Shown here piece by piece: positions 41,092 through 49,988 of a stretch of 64,000 nt of DNA. How positions within the stretch are numbered: position 1 is the first letter of the stretch; each line of letters starts with the position of its first letter. The translations under genes and the position numbers were made by a program. Source of the DNA: Pseudomonadota bacterium (GTDB taxonomy: Bacteria > Pseudomonadota > Alphaproteobacteria > Sphingomonadales > Sphingomonadaceae); NCBI GenBank assembly GCA_023458055.1, contig JAEXAW010000034.1:1-64000 (forward strand). Reading direction: 5' to 3'. The notes below the pieces were generated by a model. It worked only from the letters and a program-made list of their open reading frames with translations, did no database searches and had not been told where the DNA came from.

Positions 41092-42123
41092 TTACCACCG
41101 TGCCACATAGGTAATATTATCGCCTGTGCCCGCGTTTAACAGGCGCGCAGCATCGGGGTCTATCGCGATGCCGTCATCCCGTTCCTCGATCCAGCCATAG
41201 GTGCAGATAAAATCGGCCATATCTCCGCGCGCGACCAGCATCTTGGTGCCAGCTTTATGCTCGCCGAGCGTATCATCCAGCGCGACGATTTTGCCATCCT
41301 CGGCTTCCTTGACCCCGCGTACATTATCCGTCCTGGCGGTCATGGTCGGTCCGCCGTCGAAAATGTCGATATATTTTTCCCAGTGAAACCCCTCTTCTTC
41401 CAGCATCCGCATGGCCGCGCGACCGGACGGGTGGGGGATGCCGATGACATGGCGCGCGCTTTCGGGGAGCATCGCGATGTAGACCGGATGATTGGGCATA
41501 AGGTCGGCGATAAACTGGTTGCCGTGGATCGCGTTAAACTGGTCCGCTTCCTGAAAGTTCATACCGAAAAAGCGCCCCGCAACCCCATCCCAGAAGGGCG
41601 AGCCGCCGCTTTCGTCGATCACGCCGCGCAGTTCGGCCAGAATGCGATCAGAAAAGCGCGCGCGATGATTGCGAATGAACAGATAGCGGCTACGCGCCAG
41701 CAACATGCCAACCCCGCCGGAACGTTCCGTCGGGCTTAAAAACAGCCCGCCGACTTCGCTCGACCCTTCAAGATCGGTCGTCAGGTTCAAAATTTCCGCG
41801 CGGAAGGTACGGTCAAGTTCCTGGCTATGCTGGCTGTGGGTGCTGATGCGATAGCTGTAGAACGGCCATTTCTGTCCGACCTGACCGAAAATCTGGCAGG
41901 TACCCATGACGTGGCCGGTCTCGGTATTTTCGAGCATGAACACGTAAAGATCATCGCCGACATGATCGCCTTCGCGTGCGAAACCCGCCGCCCCGCGTTC
42001 GAGCTTTGCGGTGAGCGCCTTCTTGTCCGGGGGCAGGTTGGTGAAGCCGCCGCCGGTGCGCTTGGCCATTTCATACATATGGGAAAGGTCGCTTTCGCGC
42101 GCGGCCCGGATAATAAAGCTCAT
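41092..42123 (-). CDS. astA: Arginine N-succinyltransferase
   Basis: 343 aa. It transfers succinyl from succinyl-CoA to the alpha-amino group of arginine, the first step of the AST pathway. GNAT-like start FIIRAARESDLSHMYEMAKRTGGGFTNLPPDK and the family signatures GLFLSPTERSGGVGMLLARSRYLF, FWDGVAGRFFGMNFQEAD and VARGDMADFICTYGW. It overlaps the M20 hydrolase gene by 4 bp (ATGA) and is followed by astB. Confidence 0.95.
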   Translation of the reverse strand: MSFIIRAARESDLSHMYEMAKRTGGGFTNLPPDKKALTAKLERGAAGFAREGDHVGDDLYVFMLENTETGHVMGTCQIFGQVGQKWPFYSYRISTHSQHSQELDRTFRAEILNLTTDLEGSSEVGGLFLSPTERSGGVGMLLARSRYLFIRNHRARFSDRILAELRGVIDESGGSPFWDGVAGRFFGMNFQEADQFNAIHGNQFIADLMPNHPVYIAMLPESARHVIGIPHPSGRAAMRMLEEEGFHWEKYIDIFDGGPTMTARTDNVRGVKEAEDGKIVALDDTLGEHKAGTKMLVARGDMADFICTYGWIEERDDGIAIDPDAARLLNAGTGDNITYVARW

Positions 42124-43328
42124 AAGCCTCCCTTGGTGACAAGACGATAGATGGCGAGCGCGGAAAGCCGCGCCCGTTCGGCCAGACTGTCAGTAATCAG
42201 AAATTCGTCGCTGCTGTGGATTGATCCGCCGCGCACGCCCATCGTGTCGACAACGGGAATCCCTGCGGCAGCGATATTATTGCCATCGCATACACCGCCC
42301 GTATCTTTCCAGCCAATAGTAAGGCCAAGGTCGGCCCCACAATGTTTGACATGATCGAATAATTTTTGTGCCCCGGCATCAATCGGCTTGGGCGGGCGGT
42401 TGAAGCTGCCATGACGATGAACCGTGACGTCATGACGTTGCGCAATATCGGCAACAAGATCTGCCAACGCCTTATCGGCATAGTCCACATCGGCCGGTGT
42501 CTGCGGGCGAAAATTGACGCGCAACACTGCATGGTCGGGGACGACATTATTGGGCCCGCCGCCATCAATGCGCGCCGGGTTAACGGAAAGACCCGCACGA
42601 TGGAGTGCCTTCAGTCGCACCGCTAGGTCAGCAGCGGCGACGAGGGCGTTACGACCTTCGTCCGGATTACGTCCGGCATGGGCGGATTTGCCCGTGATGA
42701 TGATGGAAAAATTGCCGCTACCCGCCCGCGCGCCGGCCAATGTGCCATCGGGAAGCGCGGACGGTTCATAGGTGAAGGCCGCGACTTTACCTTGCGCCAG
42801 TTCTGCAATCAACGCGGCGGAGGAAGCCGAACCCACCTCTTCGTCGCTGTTGATGAGGATATCATAGCCAAAGTCTTGCATGCCGCCCGCCTCGATCGCC
42901 TGAAGCGCCGCCAGCATAACCGCAATGCCGCCCTTCATGTCTGCGACGCCAGGGCCGTTCAATATGCCTTGTTCGAGCCATTGGAGCGTTTGAAACGGAT
43001 GCTCTGTGCCAAACACTGTGTCCATGTGGCCGGTGAACAGCATCCGTAACGACGCTTCGGGGCGCACGCGCACCACAAGATGTTGGCCATGCGCAAGAGA
43101 ATCAATGCTGCCATCGGGGCGGACGGCTTCAACGGGCGCGGGGTCGACTAAAGTCACCGCGCCGGGGAGTTGGGTGAAGGCATCGGCCAGCGCATCCGCC
43201 ATCAGCGCGAGCCCGGCAAGGTTGCGCGTTCCGCTGTTGATCGCCGCCCAGCGTTCGACTTGCGCCAGCATGGCAGCATTGTCGGGCCGTTCGATCAGTG
43301 CCTGTTCCTGTGGGGTCAGTCTCTCCAT
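42120..43328 (-). CDS. M20-family metallohydrolase leading the ast operon
   Basis: 402 aa, resembling carboxypeptidase G2-like M20 hydrolases. Di-zinc ligands and catalytic residues are visible: LFTGHMDTVFG (His, Asp), GVADMKGGIAVML (Asp), LINSDEEVGSASS (Glu-Glu), FTYEPSALPDG (Glu) and GGSIHSSDEFL (His). No signal peptide, so cytosolic. It is first in the operon with astA and astB (4-bp overlap with astA). CPG2 releases glutamate from N-acyl-glutamates, and succinylglutamate is one; it could therefore do the last AST step in place of AstE (inference). N-acetylornithine deacetylase-like action is an alternative. Confidence 0.88.
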   Translation of the reverse strand: MERLTPQEQALIERPDNAAMLAQVERWAAINSGTRNLAGLALMADALADAFTQLPGAVTLVDPAPVEAVRPDGSIDSLAHGQHLVVRVRPEASLRMLFTGHMDTVFGTEHPFQTLQWLEQGILNGPGVADMKGGIAVMLAALQAIEAGGMQDFGYDILINSDEEVGSASSAALIAELAQGKVAAFTYEPSALPDGTLAGARAGSGNFSIIITGKSAHAGRNPDEGRNALVAAADLAVRLKALHRAGLSVNPARIDGGGPNNVVPDHAVLRVNFRPQTPADVDYADKALADLVADIAQRHDVTVHRHGSFNRPPKPIDAGAQKLFDHVKHCGADLGLTIGWKDTGGVCDGNNIAAAGIPVVDTMGVRGGSIHSSDEFLITDSLAERARLSALAIYRLVTKGGL

Positions 43329-43377
43329 TAACTGATCTCTAGCGTAACTTTCTTACGCGCTCCACCCCTGAACCCGT

Positions 43378-43393
43378 GTTGCGCTGCACAAAA
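43378..43393. promoter_or_regulatory. Possible operator related to 39273-39287
   Basis: Read on the minus strand, TTTTGTGCAGCGCAAC matches the first 14 positions of the palindrome before the PHA-depolymerase-like gene (TTTTGTGCAGTGCACA) at 12 to 13 sites. It lies between the divergent ast operon and malate synthase. Confidence 0.3.
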
Positions 43394-43504
43394 GAGGCTT
43401 TACGAGCGGGTGAGGCTTTGCCATAGGTGTATTTAACTCCTCCCCGGGTTTAAGACGTACCGAAAACGCGCCCCATGGCGTGGCACAAGAGGATGGAGTT
43501 TTTC

Positions 43505-45595
43505 ATGAGCGACTATGTAACGATTTCAGGCGGCGTGAAGATTGATGCGCGGCTTCATGATTTCGTTGAACAATCTGCTTTGGTTGGAACCGGGATCGCG
43601 AGCGCCGCTTTTTGGGACGGCGTTGCGGACATCCTCAACACGTTTGCGCCGGAGAATAAGGCGCTGCTTGCCAAGCGCGAGGATTTACAGGCCCGGATTG
43701 ATGCCTGGCACAAGGATCGCGCCGGACAGCCAATTGATGGCGCGGCCTATCAGGCGTTTCTCACGGACATCGGCTATCTTGTCCCCGAACCCGCGCCGTT
43801 TCAGGTTGGCACCGAGAATGTAGACGCGGAAATCGCGACGATGGCGGGGCCGCAACTGGTGGTGCCGAGCCTTAATGATCGCTTCGTCTTGAATGCAGCT
43901 AATGCGCGTTGGGGGAGTCTTTATGATGCTTTTTATGGGACTGATGCACTCCCGGGGAAAGCCGCGCCGGGTGGCTATGACAAGGCGCGGGGCGATCAGG
44001 TGATTGCTGCGGCGAAGGCGTTCCTTGATGAGGCCGTTCCACTGGCGGAGGGAAGCTGGGCGCAGTGGACAGGCGGAACGCCGGTATTGGCGGATCCGGC
44101 GCAATTTGTGGCTCAACGCGATGATGGGATTCTCCTTAAAAACAATGGCCTGCACATTGAAATCAAGATTGATTCCAATCACCCCATTGGCAAGGATGAT
44201 CCCGCACATATCGCTGATGTGATCCTCGAATCTGCGCTCACGACGATTATCGACCTGGAAGATTCGGTCGCGGCGGTGGATGCGGAAGACAAGGTTGCAG
44301 CCTACACCAACTGGCTCGGGCTGATGCGCGGTGACCTTGAAGCGAAGTTCGACAAGGGCGGTAAGAGCATGACCCGCGCCCTCGAACCGGACCGCGTTTG
44401 GGGCGAGCTCACCCTCCCTGGCCGCAGCCTCATGTTCGTGCGCAATGTTGGCCCCCTCATGACCAACCCCGCGGTGCTGCTCGCCGATGGCAGCGAAGCG
44501 CCGGAGGGTGTGCTTGATGCGGTTTTTACCTCGCTCTGCGCGCTCCACGACCTCAAGGGCTTGGGCAAATATCGCAACAGCCGCACGGGCAGCATCTATA
44601 TCGTGAAACCCAAGATGCACGGCCCCGAAGAAGCCGCGTTCACCAACCGTCTGTTCGATGCGGTCGAAGATTTGCTTGGTCTCGCGCGCAACACCATCAA
44701 GGTCGGCGTGATGGACGAAGAACGCCGCACCTCTGCCAATCTGGCGGCCTGTATCCACGCTGTCAAAGATCGCATCGTGTTTATTAACACGGGATTCCTC
44801 GACCGGACCGGCGATGAACTCCACACCTCGATGCAGGCGGGCGCGATGGTGCCCAAGGGCGAGATGAAGACGAGCGAATGGATCAAGTCTTACGAAGACC
44901 GCAACGTCCGCATCGGCCTTGCCTGCGGCCTTTCGGGCAAAGCGCAGATCGGCAAAGGGATGTGGGCCGCACCCGACATGATGGCTGACATGATGACGCA
45001 AAAAATCGCGCACCCGCTGAGCGGTGCCAACACCGCTTGGGTGCCTTCACCGACCGCCGCGACGCTCCACGCCATGCATTACCACAAGGTTGATGTGTTC
45101 GCGCGGCAGAAGGAGATTGCGGGCGAGGCCGTGCCGGGCCTCGATGGCCTGTTGACCCTGCCGCTCGCGCTCGGGCGGAATTGGAGCGAGGAAGAAATCA
45201 CCCGCGAACTTGACAATAATGCGCAAGGCATTTTGGGCTATGTCGTGCGCTGGATCGACCAGGGCGTTGGCTGTTCCAAGGTGCCGGACATAAACGATGT
45301 GGGCCTGATGGAAGACCGCGCAACCTTGCGGATTTCCAGCCAGGCGCTGGCAAACTGGCTGCATCATGGTGTTTGCACGGCGGAGCAGGTCGATGCTGCT
45401 CTCCTGCGCATGGCGGCCAAGGTCGATGCGCAAAACGCGGGTGACCCGCTCTATGAAAAGCTGACGCCGGACGGCATCGCGTTCAAAGCGGCGCGGGCGC
45501 TGGTGTTTGAAGGGTTGGTGCAGCCGTCAGGTTATACTGAACCGTTGCTGCATCGGTTCCGGCGGGAAAAGAAAGCGGAGCTGGCGAGAGCCTAA
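43505..45595 (+). CDS. glcB: Malate synthase G
   Basis: 696 aa from ATG 43505 (MSDYVTISGGVKIDARLHDF). It condenses glyoxylate with acetyl-CoA to malate in the glyoxylate bypass. G-form signatures: LNAANARWGSLYDAFYGTD, TIIDLEDSVAAVDAEDK, GRSLMFVRNVGPLMTNPAV, IYIVKPKMHGPEEAAF, GVMDEERRTSANL and the late GYVVRWIDQGVGCSKVPDI..MEDRATLRISSQ. Length is slightly under E. coli GlcB (723 aa). No isocitrate lyase is in the window. Confidence 0.96.
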   Translation: MSDYVTISGGVKIDARLHDFVEQSALVGTGIASAAFWDGVADILNTFAPENKALLAKREDLQARIDAWHKDRAGQPIDGAAYQAFLTDIGYLVPEPAPFQVGTENVDAEIATMAGPQLVVPSLNDRFVLNAANARWGSLYDAFYGTDALPGKAAPGGYDKARGDQVIAAAKAFLDEAVPLAEGSWAQWTGGTPVLADPAQFVAQRDDGILLKNNGLHIEIKIDSNHPIGKDDPAHIADVILESALTTIIDLEDSVAAVDAEDKVAAYTNWLGLMRGDLEAKFDKGGKSMTRALEPDRVWGELTLPGRSLMFVRNVGPLMTNPAVLLADGSEAPEGVLDAVFTSLCALHDLKGLGKYRNSRTGSIYIVKPKMHGPEEAAFTNRLFDAVEDLLGLARNTIKVGVMDEERRTSANLAACIHAVKDRIVFINTGFLDRTGDELHTSMQAGAMVPKGEMKTSEWIKSYEDRNVRIGLACGLSGKAQIGKGMWAAPDMMADMMTQKIAHPLSGANTAWVPSPTAATLHAMHYHKVDVFARQKEIAGEAVPGLDGLLTLPLALGRNWSEEEITRELDNNAQGILGYVVRWIDQGVGCSKVPDINDVGLMEDRATLRISSQALANWLHHGVCTAEQVDAALLRMAAKVDAQNAGDPLYEKLTPDGIAFKAARALVFEGLVQPSGYTEPLLHRFRREKKAELARA

Positions 45596-45599
45596 ACAT

Positions 45600-45725
45600 T
45601 CCCGGCCCGAGAGGGCAGAATGGGCTTCAAGCCCATTTGGGGAAGGTCAGTCATATAGCTCTTACCCTCCTCAAAGGCGTGCCGCCTTTTGTTCCCTCCC
45701 GTACCGGGAGGGTGCCTCGCATCCT
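45600..45725. repeat. Intergenic mosaic palindromic repeat after malate synthase
   Basis: The spacer holds GGGCTTCAAGCCC-type and CCCTCCCGTACCGGGAGGG palindromes with an inner AAAGGCGTGCCGCCTTTT hairpin. Its reverse complement lines up with the spacer at 49801-49860. It probably also ends transcription between the convergent glcB and aguB. Confidence 0.65.
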
Positions 45726-46592
45726 TCAAATATCCTCGGCAATCCGCCCATACAGCTGGGGTCTGCGGTCGCGGAAAAAGCCCATGCCGGCGCGGTGTTT
45801 GGCGGCTTCGGCGAGGTCTAGGGTTGCGACCAGCACGCCCGTTTCTTCCGCGCCAAATTCTGCGACCAGATCGCCCCACTGGTTGGCAATGAAGCTGTGA
45901 CCGTAATAAGCTTGCGGATGTGCGGCACCTGGCATGTGTTCGCTGCCAATGCGGTTGGCGGCGATCACCGGCATACAGTTGGACACCGCATGGCCCTGCA
46001 TCGCGCGGCGCCATATGCGGCTGGTGTCGAGGTCACCATCATAGGGTTCGGAGCCAATGGCGGTCGGGTAAAATAGCATTTCCGCGCCCATTAACGCCAT
46101 CACCCGCGCCGTTTCCGGATACCATTGGTCCCAGCACACCCCAACGCCGATCTTGGCCGCCGGTGTGTCCCACACTTTGAAGCCCGTATTGCCGGGGCGG
46201 AAATAATATTTTTCTTCATAGCCCGGGCCATCGGGGATGTGCGATTTGCGATAAGTACCCTGGATCGCACCATCCGGGCCGATCATCGCGAGTGTATTAT
46301 AATAGTGCTGCCCGTCGCGCTCGAAATAGCTGGTCGGGATGGTGACGCCCAATTCCGCCGCCAACTTGCGCATCGCGATAACGCTCGGATGGCTTTCGGT
46401 CGGGTGGGCGAGGGCGAACAGTTCTTCTTCCTCGACCGTGCAGAAATAGGGGCCTTCAAAGATTTCCGGCGGCAGGATGATCGTCGCGCCCTTGCCCGCG
46501 GCCTCGCGCACGAGTTCGCTGACAGCAGCGATATTGGCTTCCACGGTACCACCAAGCGCGAGTTGCAGGGCGGCGACGGTCACTTTGGTCAT
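45726..46592 (-). CDS. aguB: N-carbamoylputrescine amidase
   Basis: 288 aa nitrilase-fold enzyme that hydrolyses N-carbamoylputrescine to putrescine, CO2 and ammonia. The Glu-Lys-Cys triad is in ILPPEIFEGPYFC (Glu), YRKSHIPDGPGYEEKYYF (Lys) and VGVCWDQWYPETARVMAL (Cys). Family length. It is the last gene of an operon with aguA, so the two enzymes complete agmatine conversion to putrescine. Confidence 0.95.
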   Translation of the reverse strand: MTKVTVAALQLALGGTVEANIAAVSELVREAAGKGATIILPPEIFEGPYFCTVEEEELFALAHPTESHPSVIAMRKLAAELGVTIPTSYFERDGQHYYNTLAMIGPDGAIQGTYRKSHIPDGPGYEEKYYFRPGNTGFKVWDTPAAKIGVGVCWDQWYPETARVMALMGAEMLFYPTAIGSEPYDGDLDTSRIWRRAMQGHAVSNCMPVIAANRIGSEHMPGAAHPQAYYGHSFIANQWGDLVAEFGAEETGVLVATLDLAEAAKHRAGMGFFRDRRPQLYGRIAEDI

Positions 46593-46602
46593 TTAAAATG
46601 TC

Positions 46603-46956
46603 TCACAATTGCACGCCGAACCGGGCGGCGAGGGGTATGGTCAGAAGATAGAGCAGCACCGTCACGATACAAGCTGCGGCAAGGCTCGCCCAGAAATTGA
46701 CGACGTGGCGGAGCATCGCGGGCATGATCAGGAACATCGGCAAGGTCGGCAGCACATACCAGAAGGTTGCCTCGACATGTGACGCCATGCGCGTGGCGTC
46801 ATGCGTGTCGTGCCACAGCCATAATATGCCGAGCAACGAGACCAGCGGAAGCGATGCAATGAGCGCGCCCGCTGCAGGGTTACGCCGCGCAATCATCGAA
46901 ATGGCAGCGATGATCACTCCCGAAAGGATCGCACGGGTGATGAAGGCGAGGGTCAA
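46603..46956 (-). CDS. DUF3147-family membrane protein
   Basis: 117 aa with four hydrophobic segments (AILSGVIIAAISMIARR, ALIASLPLVSLLGILWLW, FWYVLPTLPMFLIMPAML, LAAACIVTVLLYLLTIPL). It fits the DUF3147 pattern (RNPAAGALIASLPLVSLL, HDTHDATRMASHVEATFWYVLP). Function unknown. It overlaps aguA by 4 bp and precedes aguB by 10 bp, so it is tied to the agmatine operon; a transport-related role is only a guess. Confidence 0.8.
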   Translation of the reverse strand: MTLAFITRAILSGVIIAAISMIARRNPAAGALIASLPLVSLLGILWLWHDTHDATRMASHVEATFWYVLPTLPMFLIMPAMLRHVVNFWASLAAACIVTVLLYLLTIPLAARFGVQL

Positions 46957-47939
46957 AACGGAACCTGCTGGCTAATGCAGTGAAAACTGCCGCCGCCCGA
47001 AAGGATCGCATCGGCGCGAAGGCCGATGGTTTTGCGGCCCGGGAACAAGGCTGCGATGGCCTCAACCGCGCGGGCGTCATTGGGCATGCCGTAAATGGGC
47101 ACCGCGACCACGCTGTTACCGATATAGAAGTTCATATAGCTGGCGGGGACAATTTCGCCGTCGCGGAACGTGAGGCCGGGTGAAGGGATGGGAACCACGG
47201 TGACACCGAACGCCTCGGCGCGCGCCTTGGCATCAGCATAGATGGCCGCATTGGGGTCGTCTGCGCCTTCCGCCACCGGAAGCGCAAGCACGCCCGGCGC
47301 GACAAAACGCGCAAGATTATCGACATGGCCGTCGGTGTGATCGTTGAGGAGGCCATCGCCTAGCCACAACACCCGCTCGATGCCAAGGTCGCGGGCAAGC
47401 CATGCTTCGGCTTGCTCCTTGTTGATCCCTTTATTGCGGTTATCGGCGAGCAGACATTGTTCGGTGGTGACAGCAAGGCCTCCGCCATCAACGTCGATCG
47501 AGCCACCTTCGAGAATCCAGTCGCACGCTTCGACCGGAAAGCCGAAGCGCCGGGCCAGCCGCGCGCCGACATCTTCGTCGCCGGGAATTTCATATTTGCC
47601 GCCCCACCAGTTGAAGCCGAAATCACGGCCCACGCGCGCTTCGCCTTCGCCAACAATGATCGCGGCGGTATCGCGCAGCCATGCGTCCCCGATCGGCTCG
47701 ACGATCACATCGACACTGGCATCGGCAAGGCTGCGCGCCAGTTCGGCGCTGGCCTCATCGTTGCAGACGAGATGCACCGTCTCGCCCTTGCCCCCATCGG
47801 CAATGGCGCTGGCGAAGGCGGCAATTTCGATTTGCGCGGGCGCGAGCGGCTCTCCCCATTCATCAAAGACATGGGGAAAGCCGATGAAGACGCGCTCATG
47901 TGGTGCCCATTCGGCGGGCATGATGGGAGGCTGGCTCAT
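46953..47939 (-). CDS. aguA: Agmatine deiminase
   Basis: 328 aa of the guanidino-group-modifying (PPADPorph) fold. It hydrolyses agmatine to N-carbamoylputrescine and ammonia. Start MPAEWAPHERVFIGFPH, substrate-binding GDAWLRDTA, FNWWGGKYE, EGGSIDVDGGGLAVTTEQCLL, NDHTDGHVDNLARFV (catalytic His) and the C-terminal Cys in GGSFHCISQQVPF. It overlaps the M28 peptidase gene by 4 bp upstream and DUF3147 by 4 bp downstream. Confidence 0.96.
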   Translation of the reverse strand: MSQPPIMPAEWAPHERVFIGFPHVFDEWGEPLAPAQIEIAAFASAIADGGKGETVHLVCNDEASAELARSLADASVDVIVEPIGDAWLRDTAAIIVGEGEARVGRDFGFNWWGGKYEIPGDEDVGARLARRFGFPVEACDWILEGGSIDVDGGGLAVTTEQCLLADNRNKGINKEQAEAWLARDLGIERVLWLGDGLLNDHTDGHVDNLARFVAPGVLALPVAEGADDPNAAIYADAKARAEAFGVTVVPIPSPGLTFRDGEIVPASYMNFYIGNSVVAVPIYGMPNDARAVEAIAALFPGRKTIGLRADAILSGGGSFHCISQQVPF

Positions 47940-49654
47940 TTGGCGGCAGCATCTCCACTACGGCTCTTGTCACGAACCGCGCGGAATTCGTCGCCAGCGA
48001 CCCAATTGGGCCAGCTATCGCTCATCGCCATCATCCGTCCGACAAGATAATAGAGGCCCAGATCCTGCGTGATGCCATCCCAATTGGTGATGAGGGAAAA
48101 CTCATCCGAGGGCGCATGATAATGATTTTCCTCGAAGTTCTTGGAAAATGCTTCCGCGGCTTCCTTGCCGCCGGTGACGAGATCATCGCCGCCTTCAAAA
48201 TAGATCATCGGCACGCCCTGTTTGGCGAAACTGAAATGGTCTGAGCGATAGTAAAAGCCTTTTTCCGGGGTCGGCTCGGTGGTGAGCGTGCGTCCCTGCA
48301 CCTTGGCGGCGGCTTCGAGATAGGAATCCAGTTCGGATTTGCCCTTGCCGACGACCACGATGTTCTTGGCCGGACCTGCAATGCTGAGCGCGTCCATATT
48401 CACGCCGCCGACGGTTTGTCCGAGCGGGAACAAGGGATTCTCCGCATAGAATTTGGAGCCGAGCAGGCCCGATTCTTCTGCCGTTACGGCGACGAATACC
48501 TGGCTGCGATCAGCAGCACCGGCTGCCGCATTAGCCTTGGCGAGCGCGATCAAAGCAGCGGTGCCGGTGGCATTATCCACCGCCCCGTTACAGATGACAT
48601 CGCCCGCCTTGTTGGCAGGGGGCTTGCCCTCGCCGCAATCTCCCAGATGATCCCAGTGGCCGGTATAAAGCACATATTCATTGGGCTTCTTGGTGCCGGG
48701 AAGAATACCGATGACATTTTTCGATTTCGCTTTTTCGATCTTATTGTCGAAGGACACTGACATTTTGAGCGGCAGGTCAACCGCCTTGAAGCCCTTGGTC
48801 TTAGCCGCTTCTTGCAGCTTGGCGAGATCCTGCCCGACGCTTGCAAGCAGCGTCTTGGCCTTGTCATTGCTGATCCAGCCATTGGCCTGGGTTTCGTTCA
48901 TATGATTGTCGGCGGCGTCCGCCATATGCTGCGGGCCAGTCCAGCTCGACTGGACGACGTTGAAGCCATAAGCGGCAGGCTCAGTATCATGGATGATGAT
49001 CGCGGCGGCCGCGCCCTGACGCGCGGCTTCTTCAAACTTATAGGTCCAGCGGCCATAATAGGTCATGGCGCGGCCACCAAAATCGCCGGTGAGGTCTTTG
49101 GTCTGGTAATCGGGGTCGTTCACCAGAATGAGAACCGTTTTGCCCTTCACATCCTTGCCCGCATAATCATTCCAGCCTTTTTCGGGCGCGTTGATGCCAT
49201 AGCCCACGAACACCACGTCGCTGTCCTTGATTTCGGTCCGGGGCGTGACGCGGTAGGAGCCGATGACAAAATCATCCTTATATTTAAGCGCAGTATCAGC
49301 TTCCGCTCCGGTGAAAGTGAGCGCCGATGGGTTTTGCGTTTCTATCGAAACGAGCGGCACATCCTGGAACCAGCTGCCATTGGTGCCGCCCGGTTTCAGC
49401 CCTGCCGCTTCAAATTGTTTGGCAAGATAGGCGACGGTCAGTTCTTCGCCCTTGGTGCCGGGCGCCCGGCCTCCAAAAGCGTCGGATGACAATTCCTTCA
49501 CATCGGCTTGATAGGCAGCCATGTCGATCTTGGCGGGCGCGACTTGCGGAATATTCAGCGTGCTGGCTGCGGTCATCGCCGCCGGATCGCACGCGGCAAG
49601 GCTGAGCGATGCTGTGGCCAGCGCCGTGAGCGAGATGGTGCGCAAGAGGGACAT
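47936..49654 (-). CDS. M28-family zinc metallopeptidase lipoprotein
   Basis: 572 aa from ATG 49654. A lipoprotein signal (LTALATASLSLAAC) sends it to the envelope. A PA (protease-associated) domain sits at about 130-290 and the M28 catalytic domain from about 320, with zinc ligands in YTGHWDHLG (His), GAVDNATGTAALIALA (Asp), TAEESGLLGSKFYAE (Glu), NMDALS (Asp) and RSDHFSFAKQGVPMIYF (His). It should act as an aminopeptidase or dipeptidase on external peptides. Coupling to aguA suggests peptide nitrogen supply, or is merely positional. Confidence 0.92.
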   Translation of the reverse strand: MSLLRTISLTALATASLSLAACDPAAMTAASTLNIPQVAPAKIDMAAYQADVKELSSDAFGGRAPGTKGEELTVAYLAKQFEAAGLKPGGTNGSWFQDVPLVSIETQNPSALTFTGAEADTALKYKDDFVIGSYRVTPRTEIKDSDVVFVGYGINAPEKGWNDYAGKDVKGKTVLILVNDPDYQTKDLTGDFGGRAMTYYGRWTYKFEEAARQGAAAAIIIHDTEPAAYGFNVVQSSWTGPQHMADAADNHMNETQANGWISNDKAKTLLASVGQDLAKLQEAAKTKGFKAVDLPLKMSVSFDNKIEKAKSKNVIGILPGTKKPNEYVLYTGHWDHLGDCGEGKPPANKAGDVICNGAVDNATGTAALIALAKANAAAGAADRSQVFVAVTAEESGLLGSKFYAENPLFPLGQTVGGVNMDALSIAGPAKNIVVVGKGKSELDSYLEAAAKVQGRTLTTEPTPEKGFYYRSDHFSFAKQGVPMIYFEGGDDLVTGGKEAAEAFSKNFEENHYHAPSDEFSLITNWDGITQDLGLYYLVGRMMAMSDSWPNWVAGDEFRAVRDKSRSGDAAAK

Positions 49655-49729
49655 GGGAACTACTCTCCTTGAATTTCTCTGATGCGCGCTTCTGCCAAAG
49701 CTGAGAGGGGAGTGCAACCGTTGGAGGGT

Positions 49730-49934
49730 GAGGGATGGAGACTACACTCCTTTAGTCCCTTCCGGTACGGGCGAGTTTAAGGGAGGCGCTGCTGTGCTGC
49801 CACCCTCCCCGGCTAGAGAGGGTCAAAAGACGGGACGTCTTTTGGGGTGGGTGCTACGGCGGTGAGGTTTTACCCACCCGGAAGCCGCTAACGCGCTTCG
49901 ACCCACCCTAGCCAGGGTGGGTAAGAGCTGTTCA
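49730..49934. repeat. Mosaic palindromic repeats in the spacer 49655-49988
   Basis: The spacer between rpsD and the M28 gene holds nested palindromes: CACCCTCCCC..AGAGAGGGT, AAAAGACGGGACGTCTTTT (49826-49844) and ACCCACCC..GGGTGGGT (49871-49922). The part at 49801-49860 is the same family as the inverted 45640-45720 spacer. No ORF is seen. Its 3' side leads into the rpsD terminator. Confidence 0.65.
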
Positions 49935-49965
49935 ACAAAAAAGGCGGCCCGCAAGCCGCCTTCAT
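49935..49965 (-). terminator. Intrinsic terminator of rpsD
   Basis: On the minus strand GGCGGC-TTGCGG-GCCGCC is followed by TTTTTTGTTG, about 25 bp after the rpsD stop codon. Confidence 0.85.
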
Positions 49966-49988
49966 CGTATCTTTGCTGTTCGCGAAAC

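Noticed and set aside
43685..45013. 442-aa open frame antisense to malate synthase
   Set aside because: GlcB motifs on the plus strand are unmistakable; the minus frame is a GC-driven shadow.
45592..46014. 140-aa minus-strand frame overlapping aguB
   Set aside because: It reads another frame of aguB plus the repeat spacer and has no family motif.
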